This document shows positions 18,901 to 27,208 of a stretch of DNA of 57,638 nucleotides, one piece after another. The DNA comes from Duganella callida (GTDB lineage: Bacteria; Pseudomonadota; Gammaproteobacteria; Burkholderiales; Burkholderiaceae_D), in the NCBI RefSeq assembly GCF_004614165.1, contig NZ_SPVG01000117.1, positions 1 to 57,638 of the forward strand, written 5' to 3'. Each line of letters opens with the position of its first letter. Position 1 is the first letter of the stretch. The translations under genes and the position numbers were made by a program. The notes under the pieces were generated by a model. That model worked only from the letters and a program-made list of their open reading frames with translations, was not told the origin of the DNA and ran no database searches.

Positions 18901-20037
18901 CAGCGGGTTGTCCGGATCGGCGCCGGCCGGCGCGGTCGGGCCTTCCGCCACCGCGGCCGCGGCGATGGCGGGTTCGGTATTGGTGTCGATCACCAGCAGG
19001 CCGTAGTTGGGCAGCGGCGTGCCGATGGTGACGGGATGGCCCGGCTGCAGGCGCGCCAGGCTGGCCGACACCGTCGCCTCGGTCGGGCCGTAAGTGTTGA
19101 ACATCTGCCGGCCGGGGCGCGACCAGCGCTGCACCAGCGATTCCGGGCAGGCCTCGCCGCCCAGGTTGATCAGGCGCAGGCTGGGGACTTCCTGGTTGAA
19201 CAGGGCCAGCAGGGTAGGCACCGCGTGCAGCACGGTGACGTGGTTCTGCTCGAGCATGCGCGGCAGGGTTTCCGGGTCGCCGCTGATCTCTTTCGGGCCT
19301 ATCCACAGCGTGGCGCCGACCAGATAGGCGATCCAGATTTCTTCGAACGACATGTCAAAGGCGACCGAGAAGCCCTGGTATACCTTGTCCGAGGCCTGCA
19401 CCCCCAGCACCTGGTTTTCACTGCGCAGGAAGTGGCAGATGCTGCGCTGGGTGATCAGGATGCCCTTCGGCTTGCCGGTCGAGCCGGAGGTGTAGATCAC
19501 ATAGGCCGGCACGTCCGGCGAGACGGCGCCGCGGCGCAGCAGCGTTTCGCCGGCGGCCGGCGCGGCCAGCAGGGCCTCGGCGGTCCAGACCGGACGGTCG
19601 AAACCGTCCAGCGCGGCCAGGCGCGGCGCCAGCGCGGCGGCGGTCAGCACGCCGACGCCGGCGGCGTCATCGAGGCAGATCTGCAACCGTTCGACCGGCG
19701 TATCCTCGTCCACCGGCAGCCAGGCGGCGCCAGCCTTGGCGATGCCGGCCTGCAGTATCAGCAGCTCGATCCCGCGCGGCAGCCACAGGCCGACCATCTG
19801 GCCCGGCTGCACGCCGGCCGCGATCAGCCGCGACGCCACCAGGTCGGCCTGGGCGTTCAATTCGCGGTAAGTCAGCGCGCGCTCGCCGAACATGAGCGCA
19901 GTCTGGTCGGGACTGCGCGCGGCGGTGGCTTCCAGCAGATCGGCAAGGATCTCGTCGCGCAGCAGGGCCTCTTGCGGCGGTCCGTACAGGATGTCCGGAT
20001 GCGGTTGCGAAAGATGCTGGCTGAGTGGTTCGTTCAT
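15904..20037 (-). CDS. Pls/PosA-family membrane nonribosomal peptide synthetase
   Basis: A 1377-residue single-module synthetase. The adenylation domain (about 30-545) shows YTSGSTGKPKG (182-192), NTYGPTEATVSASL, YRTGDLARIGADGEVVCLGR and PRLTSGKIDRKTL. The thiolation domain (about 570-645) has the phosphopantetheine serine S608 in DLGGHSFFAARL. There is no condensation or thioesterase domain. Instead, hydrophobic helices alternate with three left-handed beta-helix segments (about 780-860, 1030-1110, 1290-1360) of isoleucine-patch type. This is the architecture of epsilon-poly-L-lysine synthetase (Pls), whose C-terminal domains catalyse iterative ligation. The amino acid activated is unknown. 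It is the first gene of a four-gene ATGA-linked operon. Confidence 0.92.
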   Translation of the reverse strand: MNEPLSQHLSQPHPDILYGPPQEALLRDEILADLLEATAARSPDQTALMFGERALTYRELNAQADLVASRLIAAGVQPGQMVGLWLPRGIELLILQAGIAKAGAAWLPVDEDTPVERLQICLDDAAGVGVLTAAALAPRLAALDGFDRPVWTAEALLAAPAAGETLLRRGAVSPDVPAYVIYTSGSTGKPKGILITQRSICHFLRSENQVLGVQASDKVYQGFSVAFDMSFEEIWIAYLVGATLWIGPKEISGDPETLPRMLEQNHVTVLHAVPTLLALFNQEVPSLRLINLGGEACPESLVQRWSRPGRQMFNTYGPTEATVSASLARLQPGHPVTIGTPLPNYGLLVIDTNTEPAIAAAAVAEGPTAPAGADPDNPLAQASAVPHEPALRLLKRGEVGELCITGPGLAAGYLGRPDLTAEKFLINPWSSGPHDARLYRTGDLARIGADGEVVCLGRADDQVKIRGFRVELGEIEALLAQQPGIGTVAVLLRKDDGIDQLVAYLVAEGGAAPDPRELRAALAAKLPPYMVPGRYEMLDAMPRLTSGKIDRKTLKARPLGAAPAGSAEDSDLPETPAEQALFAALAALFPGQPILRHADFFSDLGGHSFFAARLASSLRTDPRFAHVTVRDIYQQRQIGKIAQAMAEGADTGVQEQDWTPPSRLKRWVCGIAQAAAMPPLVTLRMAQWLAPFFTYHFFTGDPGDSVPRAVAASVGVFLLATIMEFVIAVAGKWLIAGRLQAGTYPLWGLTYYRWWLADRLVEAAPAYLLSGSSLNAWWLRALGAKVGKEVTIGSMTLRSPDLLEIGDQVSIGNAVNFENARVERGRLHLGRIVLERDAYVSSFAILEGNTRVEALGHLEGQSALADGGVVPAGRVWAGSPARDVGAFDTGKLPPRPPVTAARRGAEALFFILGILGVVTLFFMPVFPSFVLIDWFDEANWLPWIQGDDMRIRLLRYFLLAFPASAVLIILTALVSAGIRWSALPRLKPGRFAVHSDTYCAKWLVSQIQESSLNVLHGIYATVYAPYWYRLLGAKVGKDAEISTALGVVPDMLTLGDETFIADAVMLGDEEIDGGWMVMEPTVISHRSFVGNGAYIPDGTVLPEHVLIGVHSRAPDNAHVKQGDTWLGSPPINLPAREQTSGYPEHLTFHPSPLRRMGRGLIEAFRIVAPHALVIAVGYTLVLAVMPAAGAGRWGEVIWDLTLAGLVYGIGNYVFVVLLKWLLIGRYRKQSEPMWTPFVWLSEGVTNLYEGIAVPNFMRYLRGTPWLPLAFNLLGCRIGKNVYMDTTDITEFDCVQIGDNSELNALSCPQTHLFEDRVMKIDHVVIGERVYMGPRAAVLYSAAVGDNARLGPLTLVMKGEHIPANGNWAGCPAAPARK

Positions 20038-20162
20038 GCGGAAACTTTATTCGGATTCAGGCGTCATTGTACGGTACGCCAAGTGGTTGCCATAGAGTGT
20101 AAATGCAAGTTCTGCTTACAGCCTTTACAATAGGAAATACGAGCTAAAACTGAAGGAGCAGC

Positions 20163-21665
20163 ATGATTACGAAACGCCCATCCATCGCCCCTCAACAGTT
20201 TGACGACGCCCAGGCGGCCTATGCGCAGGTGGTGGCGATTTACGACGCCAACATCGGCTATCTGCGTGATGCCATGAAGCGCTTCGTCGCCGGCGAGGAC
20301 GTCGGCGAGCATGTGCGCGCCTGCTATCCGTATGTCCGCGTGCATACCGACACCGTGGCGCGCGCCGATTCGCGGCTGGCGTTCGGCTTTGTGGCCGGTC
20401 CCGGCACCTATGAAACCACGCTGACCCGGCCCGACCTGTTCGCCCGCTACTATTTGCAGCAATTTAAGCTGCTGCTGAAGAATCACAGCAATCGCCACGT
20501 CAAGCTGGAAGTGGGCGTCAGCGGCCAGCCGATACCGATTCACTTTTCGTTCGCCGAGCATGAGCACATCGAAGGCACCCTGTCGGCCGAGCGCCGCCTG
20601 CTGATGCGCGACGTGTTCGACCTGCCCAATCTGGCGGCGATGGACGACGGCATCGCCAACGGCACCCACGAGCCTATGCCGGGCGAGGCCCAGCCGCTGT
20701 CGCTGTTCACCGCGCCGCGCGTGGATTACTCGCTACAGCGGCTGCGACACTATACCGGCACCTCGTGCGAACACTTCCAGAAATTCGTGTTGTTCACCAA
20801 CTACCAGTTCTATATCGATGAATTCATCAAGCTCGGGCATGAATTGATGGCCAGTCCGTCGGCGTCGCCGGGGGATGACTACATCGCTTTTGTCGAACCG
20901 GGCAATCTGGTGATGCGCCGTGTCGGCCAGGCGTCGGTGCCAGGCGACGCACACGGCGCGCCGCCGCCGCGCCTGCCGCAGATGCCGGGCTATCACCTGA
21001 TCCGCGCCGACGGCACCGGCATTTCCATGGTTAACATCGGCGTCGGCCCGGCCAACGCCAAGACCATCACCGACCACATCGCCGTGCTGCGTCCGCATGT
21101 CTGGCTGATGCTGGGCCACTGCGCGGGGCTGCGCAACACCCAGGAATTGGGCGACTACGTGCTGGCCCACGGCTACGTGCGCGAAGACCACGTGCTGGAT
21201 GAGGATCTGCCGCTGTGGGTGCCGATCCCGCCGCTGGCCGAGGTGCAGGTGGCGATCGAGGCGGCGGTGGCCGAAGTGACGCAACTGACCGGGCACGACC
21301 TCAAGCGCGTGATGCGCACCGGGACCGTGGCCAGCACCGACAACCGTAACTGGGAACTGCTGCCGCAGCGGACGCCGGAACGTCGTTTCAGCCAGAGCAG
21401 GGCGATTGCGCTGGACATGGAAAGCGCCACCATCGCCGCCAACGGCTTCCGCTTCCGCGTCCCGTACGGTACGCTGCTGTGCGTCAGCGACAAGCCGATG
21501 CACGGCGAGATCAAGCTGCCCGGCATGGCCAACCAGTTTTACCGCGACCGCGTCGACCAGCACCTGCGGATCGGCATGCGCGCGATGGAACTGCTGAGGG
21601 CGCTGGGCGTGGACAAGCTACATTCGCGCAAGCTGCGCAGTTTTACGGAGGTGGCGTTCCAGTAA
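20163..21665 (+). CDS. amn: AMP nucleosidase
   Basis: A 500-residue cytoplasmic enzyme that hydrolyses AMP to adenine and ribose 5-phosphate. The N-terminal AMP nucleosidase domain (about 10-190) includes YPYVRVHTDTVARADSRLAF and GFVAGPGTYETTLTRPDLF. The C-terminal phosphorylase-fold domain has GVGPANAKTITDHIAVLRPH, WLMLGHCAGLRNTQELGDYV and the catalytic region ALDMESATIAANGF then LLCVSDKPMHGEIKLPG. The length matches the family. A strong AAGGAG precedes the ATG by six bases. It is transcribed away from the NRPS operon across a 125-base divergent gap. Confidence 0.95.
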   Translation: MITKRPSIAPQQFDDAQAAYAQVVAIYDANIGYLRDAMKRFVAGEDVGEHVRACYPYVRVHTDTVARADSRLAFGFVAGPGTYETTLTRPDLFARYYLQQFKLLLKNHSNRHVKLEVGVSGQPIPIHFSFAEHEHIEGTLSAERRLLMRDVFDLPNLAAMDDGIANGTHEPMPGEAQPLSLFTAPRVDYSLQRLRHYTGTSCEHFQKFVLFTNYQFYIDEFIKLGHELMASPSASPGDDYIAFVEPGNLVMRRVGQASVPGDAHGAPPPRLPQMPGYHLIRADGTGISMVNIGVGPANAKTITDHIAVLRPHVWLMLGHCAGLRNTQELGDYVLAHGYVREDHVLDEDLPLWVPIPPLAEVQVAIEAAVAEVTQLTGHDLKRVMRTGTVASTDNRNWELLPQRTPERRFSQSRAIALDMESATIAANGFRFRVPYGTLLCVSDKPMHGEIKLPGMANQFYRDRVDQHLRIGMRAMELLRALGVDKLHSRKLRSFTEVAFQ

Positions 21666-21729
21666 AGGCGCTCGGGCTAAAGCGGCCTGAATTGTGCTTT
21701 CTCAAAAGGAATTTTGCTGATGGTGACAT

Positions 21730-21762
21730 GATCGGCGACTTAGGTATCCCTAAGGAGCGATC
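21730..21762 (+). promoter_or_regulatory. Hairpin overlapping the vgrG ribosome binding site
   Basis: An inverted repeat CTTAGG-TATC-CCTAAG (21739-21754) has an outer stem GATCG/CGATC (21730-21734 with 21758-21762). The 3' arm contains the AAGGAG Shine-Dalgarno sequence (21752-21757) of the GTG start at 21763. Folding would hide the ribosome binding site. The sequence is seen directly; the regulatory effect is inference. Confidence 0.5.
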
Positions 21763-24501
21763 GTGGAAAGCGGCGACTTTTTCAGCTTTATGACGGCGGC
21801 CAGGGAACTGGTCACCAGCAACCGGCCGCTGCGGCTGCGGCTCGAACTGCCCGGCGGCTTCAACGACGACCTGTTGCTGCCGCAGCGCGTGTACGGCACC
21901 GAGCACATCTGCGGCGGCATCGAATACCGCATACTGTGCTTCTCCGGCGAGGTGCAACTGCCGCTGAAGCAAATGATCGCCGTGCCGGCCACGCTGGAAA
22001 TCGTCACCGACCGCGGCGCGCTGCGCAGCGTGTGCGGCATCGTCACCGAAGCCAGCTCCGGCGATAGCGACGGCGGCCTGGCCAGCTACCAACTGGTGCT
22101 GCGCGACGCCCTGGCCATCCTGGAAAAACGCACCAACACCCGCGTGTTCCGCAACATGGACGAAGTGGAAATCGTCCAGCGCATCCTGAACGAATGGCGG
22201 CACAAGAATTCCGTGCTTGGCGTCTGCTTCAAGCACGAGCTGTGCGAAGCGTTCGAACTGCGCACCTACCCCAAGCGTGAATTCACCATGCAGCACAACG
22301 AGTCGGATGCACACTTCATCCGTAGGTTGCTGAAGCGGCGTGGCATCGGCTGGTATGTGCGGGCGAACGGCGACAGCCACACGCTGGTCCTGTTCAACCG
22401 CAGCGACACCCTGCGCCAGAACGCCGCTGGCACCGTGCGCTACCACCGCGACAGCGCCACCGAGCAACGCGACACCATCACGCGCTGGAGCGCGGTGCGC
22501 AGCCTGCAACCGGGCGTGGTGACGCGGCACAGCTGGGATTACCGCAATCCCGAAGGGCGTGATTTCATGTCGGCGCAGACCGACGGCAGCAATAACCAGG
22601 GACCGAACGGCAATGAAATGGCCGCCAGCCTGGACGACTACCAGATCCTGCCGCCGCACGCTGGCAACGACAACGAAGATCTGTTCCGCATGGGCCAGCT
22701 GCGCTTGAAGCGGCACGACTACGAGTCGAAATGCTTCCATGGCGAAGGCAGTGTGCGCGATCTGTGCGCCGGTGAATACTTCCGGCTGGCCGAGCATCCT
22801 GAAATCGACAAGCATCCGGCGGAAGAGCGCGATTTCGTGGTCACGGCGTTGCGGGTAGCGGCACAAAACAATTTGCCGAAAGCGCTGGCGGCACGCGTGG
22901 AGGGGCTGTTCACCCGCAGCCGTTGGGCGCAAGAAGGCCACGAAATGCAAATGCAGCGCGAGCTGGGCGGCAAGGTGGCGGATGGGCCGTTGCGGATGCA
23001 CATACAGTTCACGGCGGTACGTCGCACAGTGCCGATCGTGCCGGCGTTCGATCCTCGCATCGACGTGCCGCAGGCGCAGATGCAAAGCGCGGTTGTCGTT
23101 GGCCCGGAAGGGGAGGAAGTGTATTGCGACGAGCTGGGCCGTGTAAAGATACGTTTTCCCGGCACACGACCGGAGGATCATGCGGCCGGTGCCGGCGCAT
23201 CCGACACGGAGGCTGATTCCGCCTGGGTGCGCGTCGCCTCCAATTGGGCCGGCAATGGCCCGGGCTCGCACCAGCAATGCGGCGCCATTGGCCTTCCGCG
23301 GATAGGCACGGAAGTCCTGGTCAATTTTCTTGGCGGCGACCCCGACAAACCGGTGATCGTCGGCCAGCTCTACAACGAACAGGCTCGACCTGCTGCTTTG
23401 AGTAGCGCTGGTATTTTGCCCGACAACCGCTACCTCTCCGGCATCAAGAGCCGCGAAATCAAGGGCCGTCGTGCAAACAAGTTGCGATTCGATGACACAA
23501 ACGGAGAAATCAGCGCGCAACTGTCTAGCGATCACGCCAATACTCAGCTGAACTTAGGTTTTCTAACTGAATCCGGAACGGGCGAGGTAGCCACCGCGAG
23601 AGGGGAGGGGGGCGAGCTAGTTACCACAGAGTCAATTGCGATCAGAGCACAAAACGGGATATTGCTATCCGCAACTCCACACGATTCATCATCGCAGTTG
23701 GAGAGAACCGAGTTGTTGGGCACGGCTGAACTTCTGAGCAGTATTGCGGATCAGCTGGCATATCTGGCAAAGATTCATACGGCCGATCCAGATACAGGTC
23801 TTCAACTAGCCGATTTAGTCAACCGCGTAAAAAATTGGAATGCCGGGAAAAAGCTGGGGGTTATTGCCGGTAGTGCACCTGACGGCATGTTCCTCGGTAG
23901 TGATAAGAATATAGCGATAGGGGCAGAGACAGATATTGATTTGATCGCGGCAAAAGATGCACTGATATCTAGCGGGAAAAACATATTCATTCGTGCATTG
24001 CAGAGCGTAAGCCTATTTGCGCATGAACTTGGTCTTAAACTGGTAGCCGCGAAAGGCAACGTAATGATGCAGGCTCATAACGGTGATATCGAAATGACAG
24101 CGACCGGCTGCATAAGAATTAACGCCGGCAAGGCCGTTGAGATCATTGCTCCTGAGGTAAAAATTATTGGGACGGGCTCACAAATCAACATAGGAAATAG
24201 CGAGATTACCCAGCAAAGTAAAGGTGGACACTTCGTTAAGTCTTCGAAGTTTGTCCACACGTCAGGAGGCGATGGCGAAGTAGGCGATATCAAATTTCCT
24301 GCCACTGAAATCCAAACCGACGAGCGTGTTGTACTCCATCATGCGCAAACCGGAGAACCGGTAGTCGCGCGTCGATATCGCATGATTTTGCCGGATGGTA
24401 GCATCATCGAAGGTGTGACTAATCAAAAAGGGCAGACCGAGCTCGCGACAGGTAAGGAAATAGGTGATATCGAAGTGACCATTTTTCCAGAAGATTCATG
24501 A
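21763..24501 (+). CDS. vgrG: Type VI secretion tip protein VgrG (TssI)
   Basis: A 912-residue spike protein. The gp27-like N-terminal part (about 1-400) includes RTYPKREFTMQHNESDAHFIRRLLKR. The gp5 OB-fold and beta-helix region (about 430-610) has GPEGEEVYCDELGRVKIRF, ADSAWVRVASNWAGNGPG and the usual IGTEVLVNFLGGDPDKPVIVG. A DUF2345 helix (about 640-840) is followed by a C-terminal extension (about 850-912) rich in beta strands, VVARRYRMILPDGSIIEGVT, that may carry cargo. The start is GTG with AAGGAG five bases upstream. Base composition drops from about codon 590 onward and stays low in the next genes. Confidence 0.95.
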   Translation: MESGDFFSFMTAARELVTSNRPLRLRLELPGGFNDDLLLPQRVYGTEHICGGIEYRILCFSGEVQLPLKQMIAVPATLEIVTDRGALRSVCGIVTEASSGDSDGGLASYQLVLRDALAILEKRTNTRVFRNMDEVEIVQRILNEWRHKNSVLGVCFKHELCEAFELRTYPKREFTMQHNESDAHFIRRLLKRRGIGWYVRANGDSHTLVLFNRSDTLRQNAAGTVRYHRDSATEQRDTITRWSAVRSLQPGVVTRHSWDYRNPEGRDFMSAQTDGSNNQGPNGNEMAASLDDYQILPPHAGNDNEDLFRMGQLRLKRHDYESKCFHGEGSVRDLCAGEYFRLAEHPEIDKHPAEERDFVVTALRVAAQNNLPKALAARVEGLFTRSRWAQEGHEMQMQRELGGKVADGPLRMHIQFTAVRRTVPIVPAFDPRIDVPQAQMQSAVVVGPEGEEVYCDELGRVKIRFPGTRPEDHAAGAGASDTEADSAWVRVASNWAGNGPGSHQQCGAIGLPRIGTEVLVNFLGGDPDKPVIVGQLYNEQARPAALSSAGILPDNRYLSGIKSREIKGRRANKLRFDDTNGEISAQLSSDHANTQLNLGFLTESGTGEVATARGEGGELVTTESIAIRAQNGILLSATPHDSSSQLERTELLGTAELLSSIADQLAYLAKIHTADPDTGLQLADLVNRVKNWNAGKKLGVIAGSAPDGMFLGSDKNIAIGAETDIDLIAAKDALISSGKNIFIRALQSVSLFAHELGLKLVAAKGNVMMQAHNGDIEMTATGCIRINAGKAVEIIAPEVKIIGTGSQINIGNSEITQQSKGGHFVKSSKFVHTSGGDGEVGDIKFPATEIQTDERVVLHHAQTGEPVVARRYRMILPDGSIIEGVTNQKGQTELATGKEIGDIEVTIFPEDS

Positions 24502-24516
24502 CGCTTGGAGTTGACA

Positions 24517-26157
24517 ATGACTACCGCACGTCTTAACGAACCGACTCGCCCAGTGTCTGCAGTAACGGATGCCGTGGGCAATCTGAAAGCCAATACGTCT
24601 CTTTCTCCGAAAGCAAATACAACAAGGGCGAGCATCGCAGTCCCGCCAAGAAAAATCATGCCGGTCATCGTGATAGCCGGAATTATGGGCAGCAATCTGA
24701 GAACTCGCATATCGGCTTCGAAAAATGACACGACACTGAACCCTGGCGAGGCGGCATGGCGCCCTCCGAATGGAAAGAAGGCAGGGTTAGCCGAAGCCAA
24801 AAAATGGACTCTGCGAACACCAGAAATCCGCCAGAGGATTTTGAACGGGGATATGCTGGAAGTCGATCCCACAGGTGAAATCACTGATATTCCAGATCAT
24901 CTTGACGTGGAAATTTGTAGGGCTCGCGGATGGGGAGAAATCCATGCAGATAGCTACGGTGGCTTATTAGCCACACTCCAGAAAAACCTGAATAGCACAT
25001 TCAAAGTATCTTCTGAAAAAACCGAAATGCATCCGGTCTGGGTTGAGATAAACAAATTTGATCGAGAAGAATGGGGTACGTCTCCGGACGGGATTGGATC
25101 GATAATAACTGAGGGTGAATTAAAAAAATTTGGATCTTATTATTACCCAGTATATGGCTTCGGCTACAACTGGCTTCAATCCAATGAGGAGTCCGCAGCT
25201 TCGTTACAACGTAGAATCGAATCGATCATCACGTCGTGGGTGACGGCGCAACATCAGTGTCATCACGTCGTTTTGGTAACCCATTCCATGGGCGGTCTCG
25301 TCGCGCGGGCGTGTGCAAAACAAATGGCCGATAAGATTGCAGCGGTTGTGCATGGCGTCATGCCTGCCTGGGGCGCCCCGGCTTGTTATCGAAGGCTAAG
25401 CTGTGGTACCGAAGCTACCAGTCCTGGCAAAGGAACGATCGATACCATAGCAATGGGAAAATTTGCCGAAATCGCCGGAAGGACCGCGGAAGAAACTACG
25501 CCCGTTCTAGCAGTGGCTCCTGGACCGTTGGAACTATTGCCTAACCATCTTTATCCAAGCTGGCTATTCGCCCAAATCAATATTCCTCAGCATCCATATT
25601 CTGTTGGATTGAATTTTCACGAGAATAATCCCTATCAATTTTACAAAGATTTTGAGTGTTGGTACCGCGCCATCGATCTTAGCTTGGTTGATCCGGCAAA
25701 AAAAATGGCTGGAAATACACATAAGAAGGTGGTTAGAGCTTTAAATCAGGCAGAGAAATTTCATAGAGAGTTACTTGATACATATTACCATCCTAATAGT
25801 GCAGCTTTCTATTGTGCAGATACTCAACAACGCGCTTTTGGGAGTTTTCGATGGTTAAGTACAACTTCCACTGCAGTGTCACCTACTGTATTGCAGAATG
25901 GTGTGGTCGAAAGCAATACATTTAGTGGAGCACGGAATGTAGTTATTACCAAAGGGCCGAGATTATTTTTTGAGCCGAGTGATCAAGATCAGGCTGGTGA
26001 TGGTACCGTGCCATTACAATCTGGAGAAGGTCCTTCGGGAAAAATTTCCCATATATTCAAGACCAAAGGCTACGATCACCAAGGCTCATATAACAATGAG
26101 GGAATGCTAAAGTTGACACAGCACCTCATCGTAAAGCTCCTTCAAGGTTTCGCATGA
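24517..26157 (+). CDS. Alpha/beta-hydrolase T6SS lipase effector (Tle-like)
   Basis: A 546-residue protein without a signal peptide. The core opens with VIVIAGIMGSNLR (an LCAT/PGAP1-like oxyanion segment). The nucleophile elbow VTHSMGG contains S257, AGDGTVPLQSG the probable acid D495, and GYDHQGSY the probable H521. Known Tle phospholipases carried by VgrG attack membrane lipids of neighbouring bacteria. A Tli4-like gene downstream favours the Tle4 type, but family assignment needs a profile search. ATG 24517 has TTGGAG six bases upstream; the in-frame TTG at 24505 is less likely. The composition is much less GC-rich than the core genes. Confidence 0.85.
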   Translation: MTTARLNEPTRPVSAVTDAVGNLKANTSLSPKANTTRASIAVPPRKIMPVIVIAGIMGSNLRTRISASKNDTTLNPGEAAWRPPNGKKAGLAEAKKWTLRTPEIRQRILNGDMLEVDPTGEITDIPDHLDVEICRARGWGEIHADSYGGLLATLQKNLNSTFKVSSEKTEMHPVWVEINKFDREEWGTSPDGIGSIITEGELKKFGSYYYPVYGFGYNWLQSNEESAASLQRRIESIITSWVTAQHQCHHVVLVTHSMGGLVARACAKQMADKIAAVVHGVMPAWGAPACYRRLSCGTEATSPGKGTIDTIAMGKFAEIAGRTAEETTPVLAVAPGPLELLPNHLYPSWLFAQINIPQHPYSVGLNFHENNPYQFYKDFECWYRAIDLSLVDPAKKMAGNTHKKVVRALNQAEKFHRELLDTYYHPNSAAFYCADTQQRAFGSFRWLSTTSTAVSPTVLQNGVVESNTFSGARNVVITKGPRLFFEPSDQDQAGDGTVPLQSGEGPSGKISHIFKTKGYDHQGSYNNEGMLKLTQHLIVKLLQGFA

Positions 26158-27191
26158 AAAAAAATACGTTTAGAGTATTATTCTTTTTGCTGCTTTCAAT
26201 CTTGACATTATTTGAATTTAAAGAAAAATATATTATCTGGAGATTAAAAGTGGATGAGCAAAGTAAAGCTTTACTTATGAAGCGAGTTTGTGTTGGTCGA
26301 TTTACTATTGATGTGCCAAAAAATTATGTTGTGACCTATCGTCAAGCTACTGTAAACGGATGGGATATTTCTACTATCGAGGAAACGAATGAAGCTTTCT
26401 ATATACGCATTAAAAACAAAGAAGATAGGCTTCTATCCGAAAAAAATGAACATAACGGAAAGTCACTTGAGATTTCGTACGATATTAAAACAAATGAACT
26501 AACGGGCAAGATATTTTTGTACAATCGACAACGGCTTGATTATTATAAAAACGGTAATAAAACAGTGACGGAATCTGTATCGATCGACGCATCAGTTAGG
26601 TCGAAAGAGTTAAGTTATGATTTTACCTCTGAGTTGCGAAGTGCTGACGATTTCGATCGTCTAAAAGAGATTTTGAATCAATTGGAAATCCTTCAGGATT
26701 CCGAAAGTAGTCGACATGGCGGGTTTTGTTTCGATCATGGCATGCTTCGTGATCCAGTCCCAATCAATTATCATGAGCACGTGTCGATTTTTTTGGGGAT
26801 CAAAAGCAATCCTGATCTGGCAATTTCATTGAGTACTACTGCCGGAGTTCGCCCATCTTCATCGTTACTTCAGCGGAATGAAGCTAGTGTAATCCAGCGG
26901 GAATATGCATCACATTTTCATGACTTACGGATAGGCGCAAGGGCAATAAATGGCGTTCCGGGGGAGGAAGTTCTTCAGCGGGTAGATGAGTTAAACGGGG
27001 TGAAAGGACATAACTTCATGTGGGAATCCTCTGGTAGTACCGAGGATATTTTCCTACCATCATTAACTTTAGAGCTCAGTACTGGTTTAGGCAAGCCGGG
27101 CGCTCCGGTGAACTCAAGTTTGACTGACTCCGAGGCGTTGGCGCTGTGGGACAAGATTTCATCCAGCTTGCGTCGTCGGCCGGAACTTTAG
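26154..27191 (+). CDS. Tli4-like T6SS immunity protein
   Basis: A 345-residue protein with an N-terminal hydrophobic anchor or signal (residues 4-19, FRVLFFLLLSILTLFEF). The periplasmic part has two halves. The first begins VCVGRFTIDVPKNYVV and the second RHGGFCFDHGMLRDPVPINY then HVSIFLGIKSNPDLAISLST, the pattern of Tli4 immunity proteins. It should bind and block the preceding lipase in the periplasm. The start overlaps the lipase stop (ATGA), so effector and immunity are translationally coupled. It has the lowest GC in the window, with many AAA and ATT codons, consistent with horizontal acquisition. Confidence 0.83.
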   Translation: MKKNTFRVLFFLLLSILTLFEFKEKYIIWRLKVDEQSKALLMKRVCVGRFTIDVPKNYVVTYRQATVNGWDISTIEETNEAFYIRIKNKEDRLLSEKNEHNGKSLEISYDIKTNELTGKIFLYNRQRLDYYKNGNKTVTESVSIDASVRSKELSYDFTSELRSADDFDRLKEILNQLEILQDSESSRHGGFCFDHGMLRDPVPINYHEHVSIFLGIKSNPDLAISLSTTAGVRPSSSLLQRNEASVIQREYASHFHDLRIGARAINGVPGEEVLQRVDELNGVKGHNFMWESSGSTEDIFLPSLTLELSTGLGKPGAPVNSSLTDSEALALWDKISSSLRRRPEL

Positions 27192-27208
27192 CGGAACAAA
27201 ACATATTT

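Noticed and set aside
15898-20133. 1411-codon open frame on the plus strand opposite the NRPS gene
   Set aside because: It has a low-complexity Arg/Gln/His/Ala composition with no domain, and is the GC-skewed antisense shadow of a well-supported NRPS gene.
20064-20669. Minus-strand frame opposite the 5' part of amn
   Set aside because: It overlaps the divergent promoter and the amn coding region and has no domain or ribosome binding site.
21643-23535. 630-codon minus-strand frame opposite vgrG
   Set aside because: It ends where the GC content of vgrG falls, as expected of a composition-driven shadow.
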